Part shown: piece after piece, positions 8,215 through 16,037 of the stretch
Layout of the letters: every line of letters starts with the position of its first letter
Numbering within the stretch: position 1 is the first letter of the stretch
NCBI GenBank assembly: GCA_910575625.1
Contig: CAJTFD010000006.1
Location: 186,001 to 250,000 of the forward strand
Source of the DNA: Clostridia bacterium
GTDB lineage: Bacteria; Bacillota; Clostridia; Lachnospirales; Lachnospiraceae
Length of the DNA stretch: 64,000 bases
Reading direction: 5' to 3'
Position numbers and translations under genes: made by a program
Notes under the pieces: generated by a model
The model's database searches: none
The model's input: the letters and a program-made list of their open reading frames with translations, nothing else
What the model was told of the DNA's origin: nothing

Positions 8215-9069
8215 TTAAAAATGACACAGCGTCTTCATACGTTCTTCCAAATAAGGTTGTAACCTGGACTGTACATATCCCGGCAGATCGATCACCTTCA
8301 CCGGATCCGGATTTTCCGCATTTTCCGCTGCAAATGCTGCCACTGCCTGATAATATCTCCCTAAAAATTCAGTGCCCAGATTAAATTTATTGATCCCTTT
8401 TGAAAAAGCGACCTGCAGCTGGTCATCCGGGATCCCGCTCCCGCCATGGAGCACCAGCGGTACATCCGTGGCCGCATGGATCTCCTCCAGACGCTTGATA
8501 TCCAGATGGGGCGTCTCCTTGTATTCGCCATGGGCATTCCCGATGGAAACAGCCAGGGAATCCACGCCTGTCTCCCGGCAGAATCTCTCCGCCGCATCCG
8601 GTTTTGTGTACAGGTCCGTTTTATCGTTGTCAGAATCCGCCGCAGCGCCCACATGCCCGATCTCGCCTTCTACAAAAACGCCGCTCTCATGGGCTGCCAA
8701 GACCACCTTTTTTGTCAGTGCGATGTTCGTATCCAGGTCGTTCATGGAGCCATCCATCATGACCGAACCAAACCCCGCGCGGATCGTCCGCATGATCGAC
8801 TCATAGCTGTAGTCGTGGTCACAGTGGAGTCCGATCGGTACTTTTACCTGACCTGCCAATTCCTTTACCATAGCGGCATACGTTTCAAACCCGGTTGTGT
8901 GCTGGACGGTCACATGTTCTGGATATAACATGACGATCGCAGGCGTATTGACCGCTTCCGCGGCGTATACCACCGACCTGGCCATGATATGATCCATACA
9001 GATAAATGCGATCACTGCTGTGTTGCTCTGCTGTGCTGTTTTTACGATGTTCCCAACTTTTTCGTACAT
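8215..9069 (-). CDS. Class II aldolase family protein (second copy)
   Basis: This 284-aa aldolase has the same fold as its neighbour but differs in most positions. Zinc ligands are His85 (LHCDHDYS), His180 (GNAHGEY) and His208 (LVLHGGSG), with Asp84. The start is the ATG at 9067-9069 behind AAGAAGGAGACATT; the open frame extends 24 codons further upstream but without a ribosome binding site. The two paralogues may form a hetero-oligomer, act on different stereoisomers, or split the products of two branches. Sequence alone does not decide this. Confidence 0.9.
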   Translation of the reverse strand: MYEKVGNIVKTAQQSNTAVIAFICMDHIMARSVVYAAEAVNTPAIVMLYPEHVTVQHTTGFETYAAMVKELAGQVKVPIGLHCDHDYSYESIMRTIRAGFGSVMMDGSMNDLDTNIALTKKVVLAAHESGVFVEGEIGHVGAAADSDNDKTDLYTKPDAAERFCRETGVDSLAVSIGNAHGEYKETPHLDIKRLEEIHAATDVPLVLHGGSGIPDDQLQVAFSKGINKFNLGTEFLGRYYQAVAAFAAENAENPDPVKVIDLPGYVQSRLQPYLEERMKTLCHF

Positions 9070-9094
9070 AATGTCTCCTTCTTCCTGCTGTCGA

Positions 9095-10303
9095 TCATTT
9101 TCTGTTTTCCTTAAGCAGACCCGGCAAAAGGCCGCCCACAAAAGAATCCCCCAGTCCGACGACCGTCGGCGTTTCCACGAAGCTCAGATCTTTACAGGGG
9201 ATACAGCAGACCCGGCCGTCCCACATCCGGCAGATCTTATCACAAAAATCTGCGCTCTCCGCCTTGTCTGGTATATTTCCTGTTTCTTCATAATCCTCCC
9301 TCGTAAGTCCATCTCCAAGACGGAAACGTGTGGATGCCGCCTGCATCCCGCCCTTTAACGCACTGTGCATGCTCTGTGCCATCTCACCATAAGACAGTAC
9401 CCATGCTGCAGAATGGACGAGGATCGTCTTTACGCCGGAATGTCCGTAGACATATTCTACCGCCGCCTTCACTGCCGCCGCATCAAAGATATCGATCCGC
9501 TTTCCTATATACTGCTGCAGTTCATCCTCATTCATGCTCAGCACATGGACAGCGGACGCCAGCTCTTTATGTACATAATAGCGGAACTCCTTTTTCACAT
9601 AACAGCCGTCCTCCAGGACGACGCATGCATCCTTTGGCAGATATGCCAATAAAGCCTTCGTCTTCTCCAAACAGCCTTTCAGCACATCCAGATCGATGAC
9701 CTCACTGAAACAGCCCAGCAAAAACACTTCCGCATCCACGATCATCTTCCCAAACGCATCCGGCAAGATCGGCATCTGCAGGCTGTCGATATCCCTCGAC
9801 ACCATAAGACGGTTCTCTCTTGGCGTGACAAAGTCGATATCATTAGCATGGATCCGGACGCCGCCGCGACACTGCAGGACGATATGCGGATAGATCTCAT
9901 CATGCCCGGCATCCACACCTGGAAGTACATGGACACGCGCCGGCATGAGCCGTTCCACATGTTCATTATAGCAGCTGGTCTGGAGCGCCGTATCGTACCC
10001 CAAACGGTCCAGGATGATCGCGGCACGTGTAGGTGTCCCTCCCAATGTGACCGAGTATCCAAAATGACCGGCAAAACGCTCACAGATCTCTGCCGTATCC
10101 GGGACCATCTCTCCACCGATGCCCTCTTTTAAATGTGCAAGGCACGCGATCCACACCGCCCGCTCCGAATCCATCTCTATATCCATCCGCAGTTCTCTTT
10201 CCTGGATACCTAACGCTCTGATCCGCTCCTCCACGACCTGTGTATCCCACACCAATTCATAGTCCACACATGTGTGGAAACCCATGGCAATCCTCTCACC
10301 CAT
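9095..10303 (-). CDS. ADP-dependent phosphofructokinase/glucokinase family sugar kinase
   Basis: The 402-aa protein looks like the ADP-specific branch of the ribokinase fold, not ordinary PfkB. The N-terminal sugar-binding motif TLGGTPTRAAIILDRLGY is near residue 85, an NEDEL Mg-type motif near residue 245, and the C-terminal anion-hole and catalytic-base motif VGLGDSFVGG near residue 388. Archaeal members phosphorylate glucose or fructose 6-phosphate using ADP. Bacterial members like this have been little characterised. Placed next to two class II aldolases, it probably phosphorylates the imported ketose or its 6-phosphate before cleavage. AAGGAGAGCACAGA precedes the ATG. Confidence 0.8.
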   Translation of the reverse strand: MGERIAMGFHTCVDYELVWDTQVVEERIRALGIQERELRMDIEMDSERAVWIACLAHLKEGIGGEMVPDTAEICERFAGHFGYSVTLGGTPTRAAIILDRLGYDTALQTSCYNEHVERLMPARVHVLPGVDAGHDEIYPHIVLQCRGGVRIHANDIDFVTPRENRLMVSRDIDSLQMPILPDAFGKMIVDAEVFLLGCFSEVIDLDVLKGCLEKTKALLAYLPKDACVVLEDGCYVKKEFRYYVHKELASAVHVLSMNEDELQQYIGKRIDIFDAAAVKAAVEYVYGHSGVKTILVHSAAWVLSYGEMAQSMHSALKGGMQAASTRFRLGDGLTREDYEETGNIPDKAESADFCDKICRMWDGRVCCIPCKDLSFVETPTVVGLGDSFVGGLLPGLLKENRK

Positions 10304-10362
10304 TCTGTGCTCTCCTTAAGTCTCTGATATAATGTTGTAAAATGCAGCCTTATACTCCCGCA

Positions 10363-11199
10363 TCAACCTTTCACACCGCCAGAAGACATACCTGCGATAA
10401 AATACTTCTGGAAGAAGATAAACAAGATCAATACAGGGATAGAACCCAATACACTCATAGCCATCATCTGGCTCCAGTCATATGCATGCTGCCCCATGAG
10501 CAGGTTGATACCGATCGGGACTGTACGCATCTCCGTTGTCTGTGTCAGGGCCAATGCAAACAGATACTCATTCCACGCCTGCATAAATGTATACATGCCT
10601 ACAGATACCATACCCGGCAAAGAAATGGGCACCAATACACCCCAGAGCGCTCTCCACCTGGAACCCCCATCGATCATGACCGCCTCGTCCAGTTCTTTAG
10701 ACAGCGTATTGAAATAGCCTGTCATCATCAGGATACAATACGGGAGCGTTGTGATCAGGTATGTCAAGATCAGCGCAAAATATGTATTGAACAACTTGAG
10801 CGCCACGATCATCCCCATATAAGGGATCAAAAGCACGATCGGCGGTATCGCCTGGACACTGACGATCAGCGAATTAAAAACTCCTTTTCCCGGAAAATCA
10901 AAACGACTGAACGCATATGCCGCCAGGATCCCGATAAACAATGTGACGAGTACCACACATCCGGCGACAATATAACTGTTTATGAAAAAACGCACCTTCA
11001 TCGAATCTGTAAATACAGCCACATAAGATGCCAGACTGGCTGTCTCATCAAAAAATTTCGGCGGCCACGAAAAGATCGCTGAGTTATCCTTCAGTGAAGA
11101 ACAGACCATCCACAGGATCGGAAATGCCGCAAACACGCCGCCTATGACCAACAGAATAGACAATATGACTTTAACCCATCTCTTATAACTCCCAACCAT
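10363..11199 (-). CDS. Carbohydrate ABC transporter permease (MalG-like)
   Basis: This is a 278-aa inner-membrane permease with six predicted membrane segments. The EAA loop that docks the ATPase is visible as DEAVMIDGGSRWRALWGV near residue 165. MalG-type permeases carry sugars or short oligosaccharides as part of a binding-protein-dependent importer. It starts three bases after the MalF-like gene ends, showing tight operon packing. No ATPase gene is in the cluster. That is common for this class, which share a housekeeping MsmK-like ATPase encoded elsewhere. Confidence 0.92.
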   Translation of the reverse strand: MVGSYKRWVKVILSILLVIGGVFAAFPILWMVCSSLKDNSAIFSWPPKFFDETASLASYVAVFTDSMKVRFFINSYIVAGCVVLVTLFIGILAAYAFSRFDFPGKGVFNSLIVSVQAIPPIVLLIPYMGMIVALKLFNTYFALILTYLITTLPYCILMMTGYFNTLSKELDEAVMIDGGSRWRALWGVLVPISLPGMVSVGMYTFMQAWNEYLFALALTQTTEMRTVPIGINLLMGQHAYDWSQMMAMSVLGSIPVLILFIFFQKYFIAGMSSGGVKG

Positions 11200-11202
11200 A
11201 CT

Positions 11203-12150
11203 CTATTCCCTCACTTTCTTCTGCTGTCTCACATAGAAGATCGCTATAAATACACATACGACCAATAAGACTGTCGCAGCTGTACCGGCCATACTATAGT
11301 TTACCTTCTGGAATGCCAGCTTGTAAATATAAATACTCAAAGTTTCCGTAGATCCCACCGGACCGCCTCCTGTCAGCATCCAGATGACATTAAAGGACTG
11401 CAGCGTCCAGATAAAGTCCAGCATAGCGATACTGATGAGGATCGGTTTCAGCTGCGGGATCGTGATATGGAAAAAACTCTTCGTCATCGTGGCCCCGTCG
11501 ATCGCAGCGCTCTCGTACAGGTCGCCCGAGATCCCCTGCAGTCCAGCCAGGATACTGATCATATAAAACGGATATCCGCACCAGATATTGATAAAACAGA
11601 TAACGGCAAGCGCAAGGTCTTTGTTGCTCAGCCATTCGGTATTCCTGGTTATCTGCGGAAGAGCAGATAACAGATAGTTGATGATGCCGGAAGGCTGCAG
11701 CATGAGCTTCCATAAGATCGCGACAACAGAGGCCGTAAAGACCCACGGCAATATGTAGATCACACGCGCGATCGTCTTCGTTCCGTTCGAGAAATATTTT
11801 GAATTCAGCAGCATCGCAAATATCATGCCGATCACAAGATGGGCGACAACACTCACGACCACAAATATGATCGTATTTGACACCGCATTCCAGAATGAAC
11901 TGTCCGCGAACAGTTCCGCGTAATTTGCCAGGCCTACAAAAGCCGGACTCGGCGAGACAACTGCCTTATCCACAAAAGAATAGCGGACCACCATAAAGAT
12001 CGGGATCACCAAAAAAACGATCATCAAGACCAATGTGGGCAGCAGATATCTATATGGTGCAGTCCTTTTTCCAAATAATTTCAAGATCAACCCCCCTATC
12101 GTTTGAATAGTAAAAGAAACAGGATCAAAAAGTCTGATCCTGTTTCTCAT
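11203..12150 (-). CDS. Carbohydrate ABC transporter permease (MalF-like)
   Basis: This 315-aa permease has six or so membrane segments and the EAA loop YESAAIDGATMTKSFFHITI near residue 215. It pairs with the MalG-like protein to form the channel for the lipoprotein at 12171-13520. Codons 2-13 of the gene form a perfect 13-bp stem-loop (12115-12147) just inside the coding start, which may reduce permease expression relative to the binding protein. Confidence 0.92.
   Translation of the reverse strand: MRNRIRLFDPVSFTIQTIGGLILKLFGKRTAPYRYLLPTLVLMIVFLVIPIFMVVRYSFVDKAVVSPSPAFVGLANYAELFADSSFWNAVSNTIIFVVVSVVAHLVIGMIFAMLLNSKYFSNGTKTIARVIYILPWVFTASVVAILWKLMLQPSGIINYLLSALPQITRNTEWLSNKDLALAVICFINIWCGYPFYMISILAGLQGISGDLYESAAIDGATMTKSFFHITIPQLKPILISIAMLDFIWTLQSFNVIWMLTGGGPVGSTETLSIYIYKLAFQKVNYSMAGTAATVLLVVCVFIAIFYVRQQKKVRE
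12115..12147 (-). promoter_or_regulatory. 13-bp stem-loop at the start of the permease coding region
   Basis: On the minus strand AGAAACAGGATCA, a 7-base loop GACTTTT and TGATCCTGTTTCT follow the A of the start codon, and then comes TTTTACT. The perfect stem with trailing Ts resembles a leaky terminator or translation-attenuating hairpin between the binding-protein gene and the permease genes. Its role is inferred. Confidence 0.6.
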
Positions 12151-12170
12151 GATCTCATCCTTGATCAGCT

Positions 12171-13520
12171 TTATTTCCCAGCTTCATCGAGATAACCCTG
12201 CCAATTTTTCAGCATCGCATCGCATTCGAGATCCCCTTCCAGATATAATACCAGATCATTTGTCATGGAAGTCATCACATCTGAAGCGTTTGCCAGCCCG
12301 ATGTACTCGTTGATCACGTAGCAATTTTTGTACAGTTCATAGAAAGACTGGAATTGTTCAGGCGCAGCGCTGTAATCCGGTTCAGCGACTGTACTGTTCG
12401 GGAATGCAGACATCTCAACTGCCAATCCTGCCGCAACAGAACCATCTGTCCCGTCCAGACCGCCGAGCAGATAATTGATGAATTTGGCCGCTTCTTCTTT
12501 GTTCTGGCTGGCCTCAGAAACACCTACAGCCCAGCTCGCATAACAGATGCCGCTCTCGCCGTCATAGTCATCTTTTACAGGGACTGTGGTCGCCTCAAAA
12601 TCAACATCTGTAAACTGGCTCATCGTAGCCGCAGACGCAAGTGTAAATGCACAGTTTCCTGCTGCAAAATTACTTGTCATCTCAGACTCTTCCAGAGTGC
12701 TCATACCCGGATACAGGCATTCATTGTCATACAATGTCTTGAACAATTCTGCCAGAGAAGCCAGCTCTTCATTCCCTTCTGTCTTATATGCGCCGCTGTC
12801 GTCTTTTAATCTGATCCCAGATGCCCATCCTGTTCCGCCAAATACGTTCTGGATACCATTTGCATTTGTTGTGCCCAGGTTCAGAGCAAAGGCTGAGTAA
12901 CCCGCATCCTTGATCTTATTACATGCATCGATCAGCTCTGTCCATGTCTTCGGAATCTCGGATACTTTTGCCTTCTCAAGGATCTCCATGTTCACATACA
13001 TCGGATATGCGAAGTTATTTACCGGGACCACGTATTTTGTCCCATCCACTTCCCAGATATCGCTGGCAAGACTGGAGTCTACACCGGCCGCCTCCACATC
13101 TGCAAGGATCCCCATCTCGGCAAATTCCGCAAGCCATGCGCCGTCCACACTGATGATATCGGCGATCGTGCCATTGGTCGCGCCTGCTGTGATCGCGGTC
13201 TTCGTATCCGCCCACGGGGCTGTCAGAAGTTCTACAGTGACGCCTGTTTCTTCTTTGTACTTGGCAACGATATCATCCAGATATCCTTCCGGAAGCTCTG
13301 CGCCCCACCACTGTTGGAATTTCAGCGTCACATCACTGCCGCCGCTCTCTCCACTTGCACTGCTCTCTTCATTTCCGGTATCCTCGCTGCTCTCTTGGCT
13401 CCCGCTGTCACTGCCGGAGTCTGCTGATGAAGAGCCTCCGCCGCACGCTGTCAGAGACAAGACCATAGCCCCGATCACAGCCCCGGAAAGCACTTTCTTT
13501 GCTACTGTTTTCAATTTCAT
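12171..13520 (-). CDS. Sugar-binding lipoprotein of the ABC importer
   Basis: This is a 449-aa extracellular solute-binding protein. Residues 1-26 are a lipoprotein signal (hydrophobic stretch, then the LSLTAC lipobox). A Ser/Gly/Glu-rich linker to about residue 65 is followed by a family 1 type binding domain with LKFQQWWGAELPEGY and the WTELIDACNKIKDAGYSAF region. It captures the sugar outside the membrane and hands it to the MalF/MalG pair. It is the first gene of the operon, behind AAGGAGGAGAAGG and a consensus promoter. Ligand specificity cannot be read from sequence. Confidence 0.93.
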   Translation of the reverse strand: MKLKTVAKKVLSGAVIGAMVLSLTACGGGSSSADSGSDSGSQESSEDTGNEESSASGESGGSDVTLKFQQWWGAELPEGYLDDIVAKYKEETGVTVELLTAPWADTKTAITAGATNGTIADIISVDGAWLAEFAEMGILADVEAAGVDSSLASDIWEVDGTKYVVPVNNFAYPMYVNMEILEKAKVSEIPKTWTELIDACNKIKDAGYSAFALNLGTTNANGIQNVFGGTGWASGIRLKDDSGAYKTEGNEELASLAELFKTLYDNECLYPGMSTLEESEMTSNFAAGNCAFTLASAATMSQFTDVDFEATTVPVKDDYDGESGICYASWAVGVSEASQNKEEAAKFINYLLGGLDGTDGSVAAGLAVEMSAFPNSTVAEPDYSAAPEQFQSFYELYKNCYVINEYIGLANASDVMTSMTNDLVLYLEGDLECDAMLKNWQGYLDEAGK

Positions 13521-13544
13521 AAGCCTTCTCCTCCTTGGATTTAA

Positions 13545-13560
13545 TGAAATTTTTTTTTCA
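13545..13560. promoter_or_regulatory. Candidate RpiR operator
   Basis: TGAAATTTTTTTTTCA is an imperfect palindrome of the TGAAA-N-TTTCA kind seen at several RpiR-family sites. It lies in the leader of the sugar operon, 25 bases before the first start codon. A second TGAAATTTTA half-site falls inside the promoter spacer. Confidence 0.4.
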
Positions 13561-13611
13561 GCATTATGCAGATATCAGCGTATTTCCCAAAAAGTATTGC
13601 CAAATTTTGTT

Positions 13612-13639
13612 GGGTTTTACAATATATGTAGGGTTTTAC
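13612..13639. repeat. Direct repeat GGGTTTTAC in the sugar operon leader
   Basis: The nonamer GGGTTTTAC occurs at 13612-13620 and 13631-13639, so the two copies start 19 bases apart (about two helical turns). They lie downstream of the promoter and upstream of the first gene. They could be a second regulator's binding site. Confidence 0.45.
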
Positions 13640-13669
13640 TGCACATGCTTATGCTTTTTGCATGATTCT

Positions 13670-13697
13670 ATTATAAAATAAAATTTCATGATGTCAA
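13670..13697 (-). promoter_or_regulatory. Promoter of the sugar operon
   Basis: TTGACA (13692-13697) and TATAAT (13670-13675) on the minus strand are both perfect sigma-A consensus, with a 16-base spacer. The spacer holds TGAAATTTTATTT, a likely repressor contact, so strong but repressed transcription is expected. Confidence 0.8.
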
Positions 13698-13750
13698 TAC
13701 CTTTTTTCAAAATATCGTCCGGAGAAAAAATAATTTTTTTTACAAAAAAT

Positions 13751-13775
13751 ATAAAGCCCCGGCCTGAGGCTTTAT
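13751..13775 (-). terminator. Rho-independent terminator after the anti-sigma gene
   Basis: ATAAAGCC pairs with GGCTTTAT, and on the minus strand ATATTTTTTG follows. It lies 13 bases beyond the stop of the DUF4179 gene and separates that pair from the sugar operon promoter. Confidence 0.75.
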
Positions 13776-13788
13776 ACTTTACATTTTA

Positions 13789-15339
13789 TCAGTCAAATAT
13801 GATCTCTCTGTGATATAAGGCACGCTCATCCAAGAGCTGCTTGAAGGTCTTCTCCTTTTTCTTTGTCTCATAGTCCTCGGACCAGTAGTAGACTTTCAGC
13901 TCATCCATGTACTCTATATAATCGCAGATATAGATATCGATCCTGGACACATCCCTGTCCTGGATGGCAAATGTGTTGGCATCGCCGCTGCTCCCATAGG
14001 GCAGGATATCGCCATCCGCATCCAGCGCCACCACAAAACGGTCTGCATCCGGATCCCTATCGTCCACGGTGATCTCGAACGGCGTTTTTGTCACGGACAC
14101 CAGGCCCAGGCCGTTCTCATCCAGGTCGTTGATCTCTTTTGTGACCGTGTCGGCACTGTTTTTCTCCACATCCACGGAAAACTCCCAGGGGCCCTCCACC
14201 CACCAGTTTTCATATCTGTTGGGGTGTTCGTTGGTCTCCGGAAAACGCGCGGCGTATCCGTTCCACATCTCGGTAAAGAGCCGATGCTCGATCTCCTTTT
14301 GCTCGTCGGTGAACGCCGCATAGTCTGCGTCGGCAAGCCCCAGGCCGTTCTCTTTCATAGCCTGTTCGTAGGCCGCCCGCAGGTCTTCGGGCATCTCTGG
14401 TGTATCCGGCTGCGCTTTATACCCCACCACCATCGGGATAAAGAGCTGGACTGTAAGATCATCCGGCGCCTGTATATCCTCTTGATATCTGCTCAGATCC
14501 GGCCCCCCGGCTTTTGCGATGGCCTCGTTCAGGGCCGCGTCCGTCATCTCCTGTACATGCAGGATCTGGCACACCCGCTCATAGGCCGCCTCCGGATCCT
14601 CCTTTATCTCCTGCTCTGTAATGCCCAGAGTCTGTATAAACTGATCCCGCGCCTCCTCGTACCGTCCATAGGCCAGAGTCTTCTCCACCGCCGCAATGTC
14701 ACAGCGGATCACCCCCGCAAATGTATGATCGTCCACAAACCGCCCATCCAGGCTCTCACTGCCGCCGCTGGCCAGCAGACATTCCTGTGGATCGTCGCCC
14801 AGTCTGAGCGTACCCTCCTGGAGATGGAGGGACGGACGCCCTTCCTGATCCGTCATAGTCTCCGGAAATCCCTCTTTTGAGGCGATCGTCATACTGATAT
14901 AGAGGGCAGCATCGTTGTAGTACACCTCCGACAGCGTGATGGTCATGCCGTTTTTTGTCTGGCTGTACAAAATATCCTCCTCGGCCGCAGGATCTTCCTC
15001 TTCCTCGATCGGCCGGGCGTACCCGCTGTAATCCCCGGAAAATCCCAGGGAATCCCCCACCGCCTCAAACACACGGCCCACCAGCGGGATCTGCGCCGCA
15101 AACGCCGGATCCGCGATGCAGACCGCCAAAAAGAGCACAGCCGCCGTCCCCAGGACTCCGCAGGTCCTGAAAAATGCTCTCCCGTTACGGATACGTTTTC
15201 CTTCCCCGTTTTTTTGCGCCTGTCCAGCCCGGATCTTTGCAAACGCCGCGTCCCGGGCCTCTTCCACGTTCTCCGGCATAGGGAACTCCTTTTTCATCGT
15301 CTCCTGGATCCTTCTATCCAGCATTGTGTGTTCTCTCAT
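13789..15339 (-). CDS. DUF4179 domain anti-sigma factor (RsiV-like)
   Basis: This is a 516-aa single-pass membrane protein. A cytoplasmic N-terminus of about 55 residues is followed by one membrane segment (GVLGTAAVLFLAVCIADPAF) and a long extracytoplasmic DUF4179-type region. The start at 15337-15339 has AGAAGGAGGGAG before it and overlaps the end of the sigma gene by 26 bases, a typical coupled sigma/anti-sigma arrangement. The protein presumably holds the ECF sigma factor at the membrane and releases it after an envelope signal; related RsiV responds to lysozyme. The inducing signal here is unknown. Confidence 0.85.
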   Translation of the reverse strand: MREHTMLDRRIQETMKKEFPMPENVEEARDAAFAKIRAGQAQKNGEGKRIRNGRAFFRTCGVLGTAAVLFLAVCIADPAFAAQIPLVGRVFEAVGDSLGFSGDYSGYARPIEEEEDPAAEEDILYSQTKNGMTITLSEVYYNDAALYISMTIASKEGFPETMTDQEGRPSLHLQEGTLRLGDDPQECLLASGGSESLDGRFVDDHTFAGVIRCDIAAVEKTLAYGRYEEARDQFIQTLGITEQEIKEDPEAAYERVCQILHVQEMTDAALNEAIAKAGGPDLSRYQEDIQAPDDLTVQLFIPMVVGYKAQPDTPEMPEDLRAAYEQAMKENGLGLADADYAAFTDEQKEIEHRLFTEMWNGYAARFPETNEHPNRYENWWVEGPWEFSVDVEKNSADTVTKEINDLDENGLGLVSVTKTPFEITVDDRDPDADRFVVALDADGDILPYGSSGDANTFAIQDRDVSRIDIYICDYIEYMDELKVYYWSEDYETKKKEKTFKQLLDERALYHREIIFD

Positions 15340-15859
15340 TTGCACTCCCTCCTTCTCTCGGCATTTCCTGCAGATAGGCAAAACGTATCTGTTCCCGCGC
15401 CCTTGACAGCCTGGTCTTCACCGTATTTTCCTTCATATCCAAAAGCTCCGCGATCTCCCCGATCTTAAATCCCTGTTCGTAATAGAGCACCAAGATGACG
15501 CGGTATTTCTCATCCACCTGCCCCAGCATCTCCTTAAACTCAAACTCCGCCAGGGATCTATCCTGCCTGGGTTCCTCCGGCAGTTCCTCCTGTGGACTGA
15601 CTTTTCTGTAATGCCGCAGGATCTGATCGCACTCGTTGATCAAGATCCGTATCAGCCAGGTCTTGAAATATTCCGGCCGCTTCAGCGTATGGATCTTCTC
15701 AAAACAGTTTAAGATCGTATCCTGTATGGCATCCGCCACGTCGTCATCGTTTTTCAAGATCGAGCGGGCCACCTTATACATAGACAGCGAATGCTCTTCC
15801 ATCAGTGTCAAAAATGCGTCCGCGTCGCCCTGGACCGCTCTTTTTACAAGCCTGCGCAT
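15314..15859 (-). CDS. ECF-type RNA polymerase sigma factor
   Basis: The 181-aa protein has sigma region 2 (DVADAIQDTILNCFEKI near residue 42, with FKTWLIRILINECDQ) and region 4 (FKIGEIAELLDMKENTVKT near residue 130). It lacks regions 1 and 3, as expected of extracytoplasmic-function sigma factors. It redirects RNA polymerase to envelope-stress promoters. A promoter of the matching GAAAC type stands directly upstream at 15917-15942, so it probably activates its own gene. Its partner anti-sigma gene follows with overlap. Confidence 0.92.
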   Translation of the reverse strand: MRRLVKRAVQGDADAFLTLMEEHSLSMYKVARSILKNDDDVADAIQDTILNCFEKIHTLKRPEYFKTWLIRILINECDQILRHYRKVSPQEELPEEPRQDRSLAEFEFKEMLGQVDEKYRVILVLYYEQGFKIGEIAELLDMKENTVKTRLSRAREQIRFAYLQEMPREGGSANERTHNAG

Positions 15860-15916
15860 CTCACATCACTCTCCTCCCTCCATCTTATATGTATCCTCTT
15901 TTGTCTACACCTATTA

Positions 15917-15942
15917 GATGGTACAGCGCGGGAAAAAGTTTC
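15917..15942 (-). promoter_or_regulatory. ECF-type autoregulatory promoter
   Basis: On the minus strand GAAAC (15938-15942) followed by TTTTT, a 17-base spacer, and CATC (15917-15920) running into TAA resembles promoters of SigV/SigM-type ECF factors rather than sigma-A. It lies 58 bases before the sigma gene start codon. Confidence 0.6.
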
Positions 15943-16037
15943 GCGACAGCTCTGTTTTTAAGAAAAATTAATGGATAGATAATAGAAAGATATATTTTCA
16001 TATGGTATGATAAAAAGAAAAAAGGAAAGGTCTTGAT

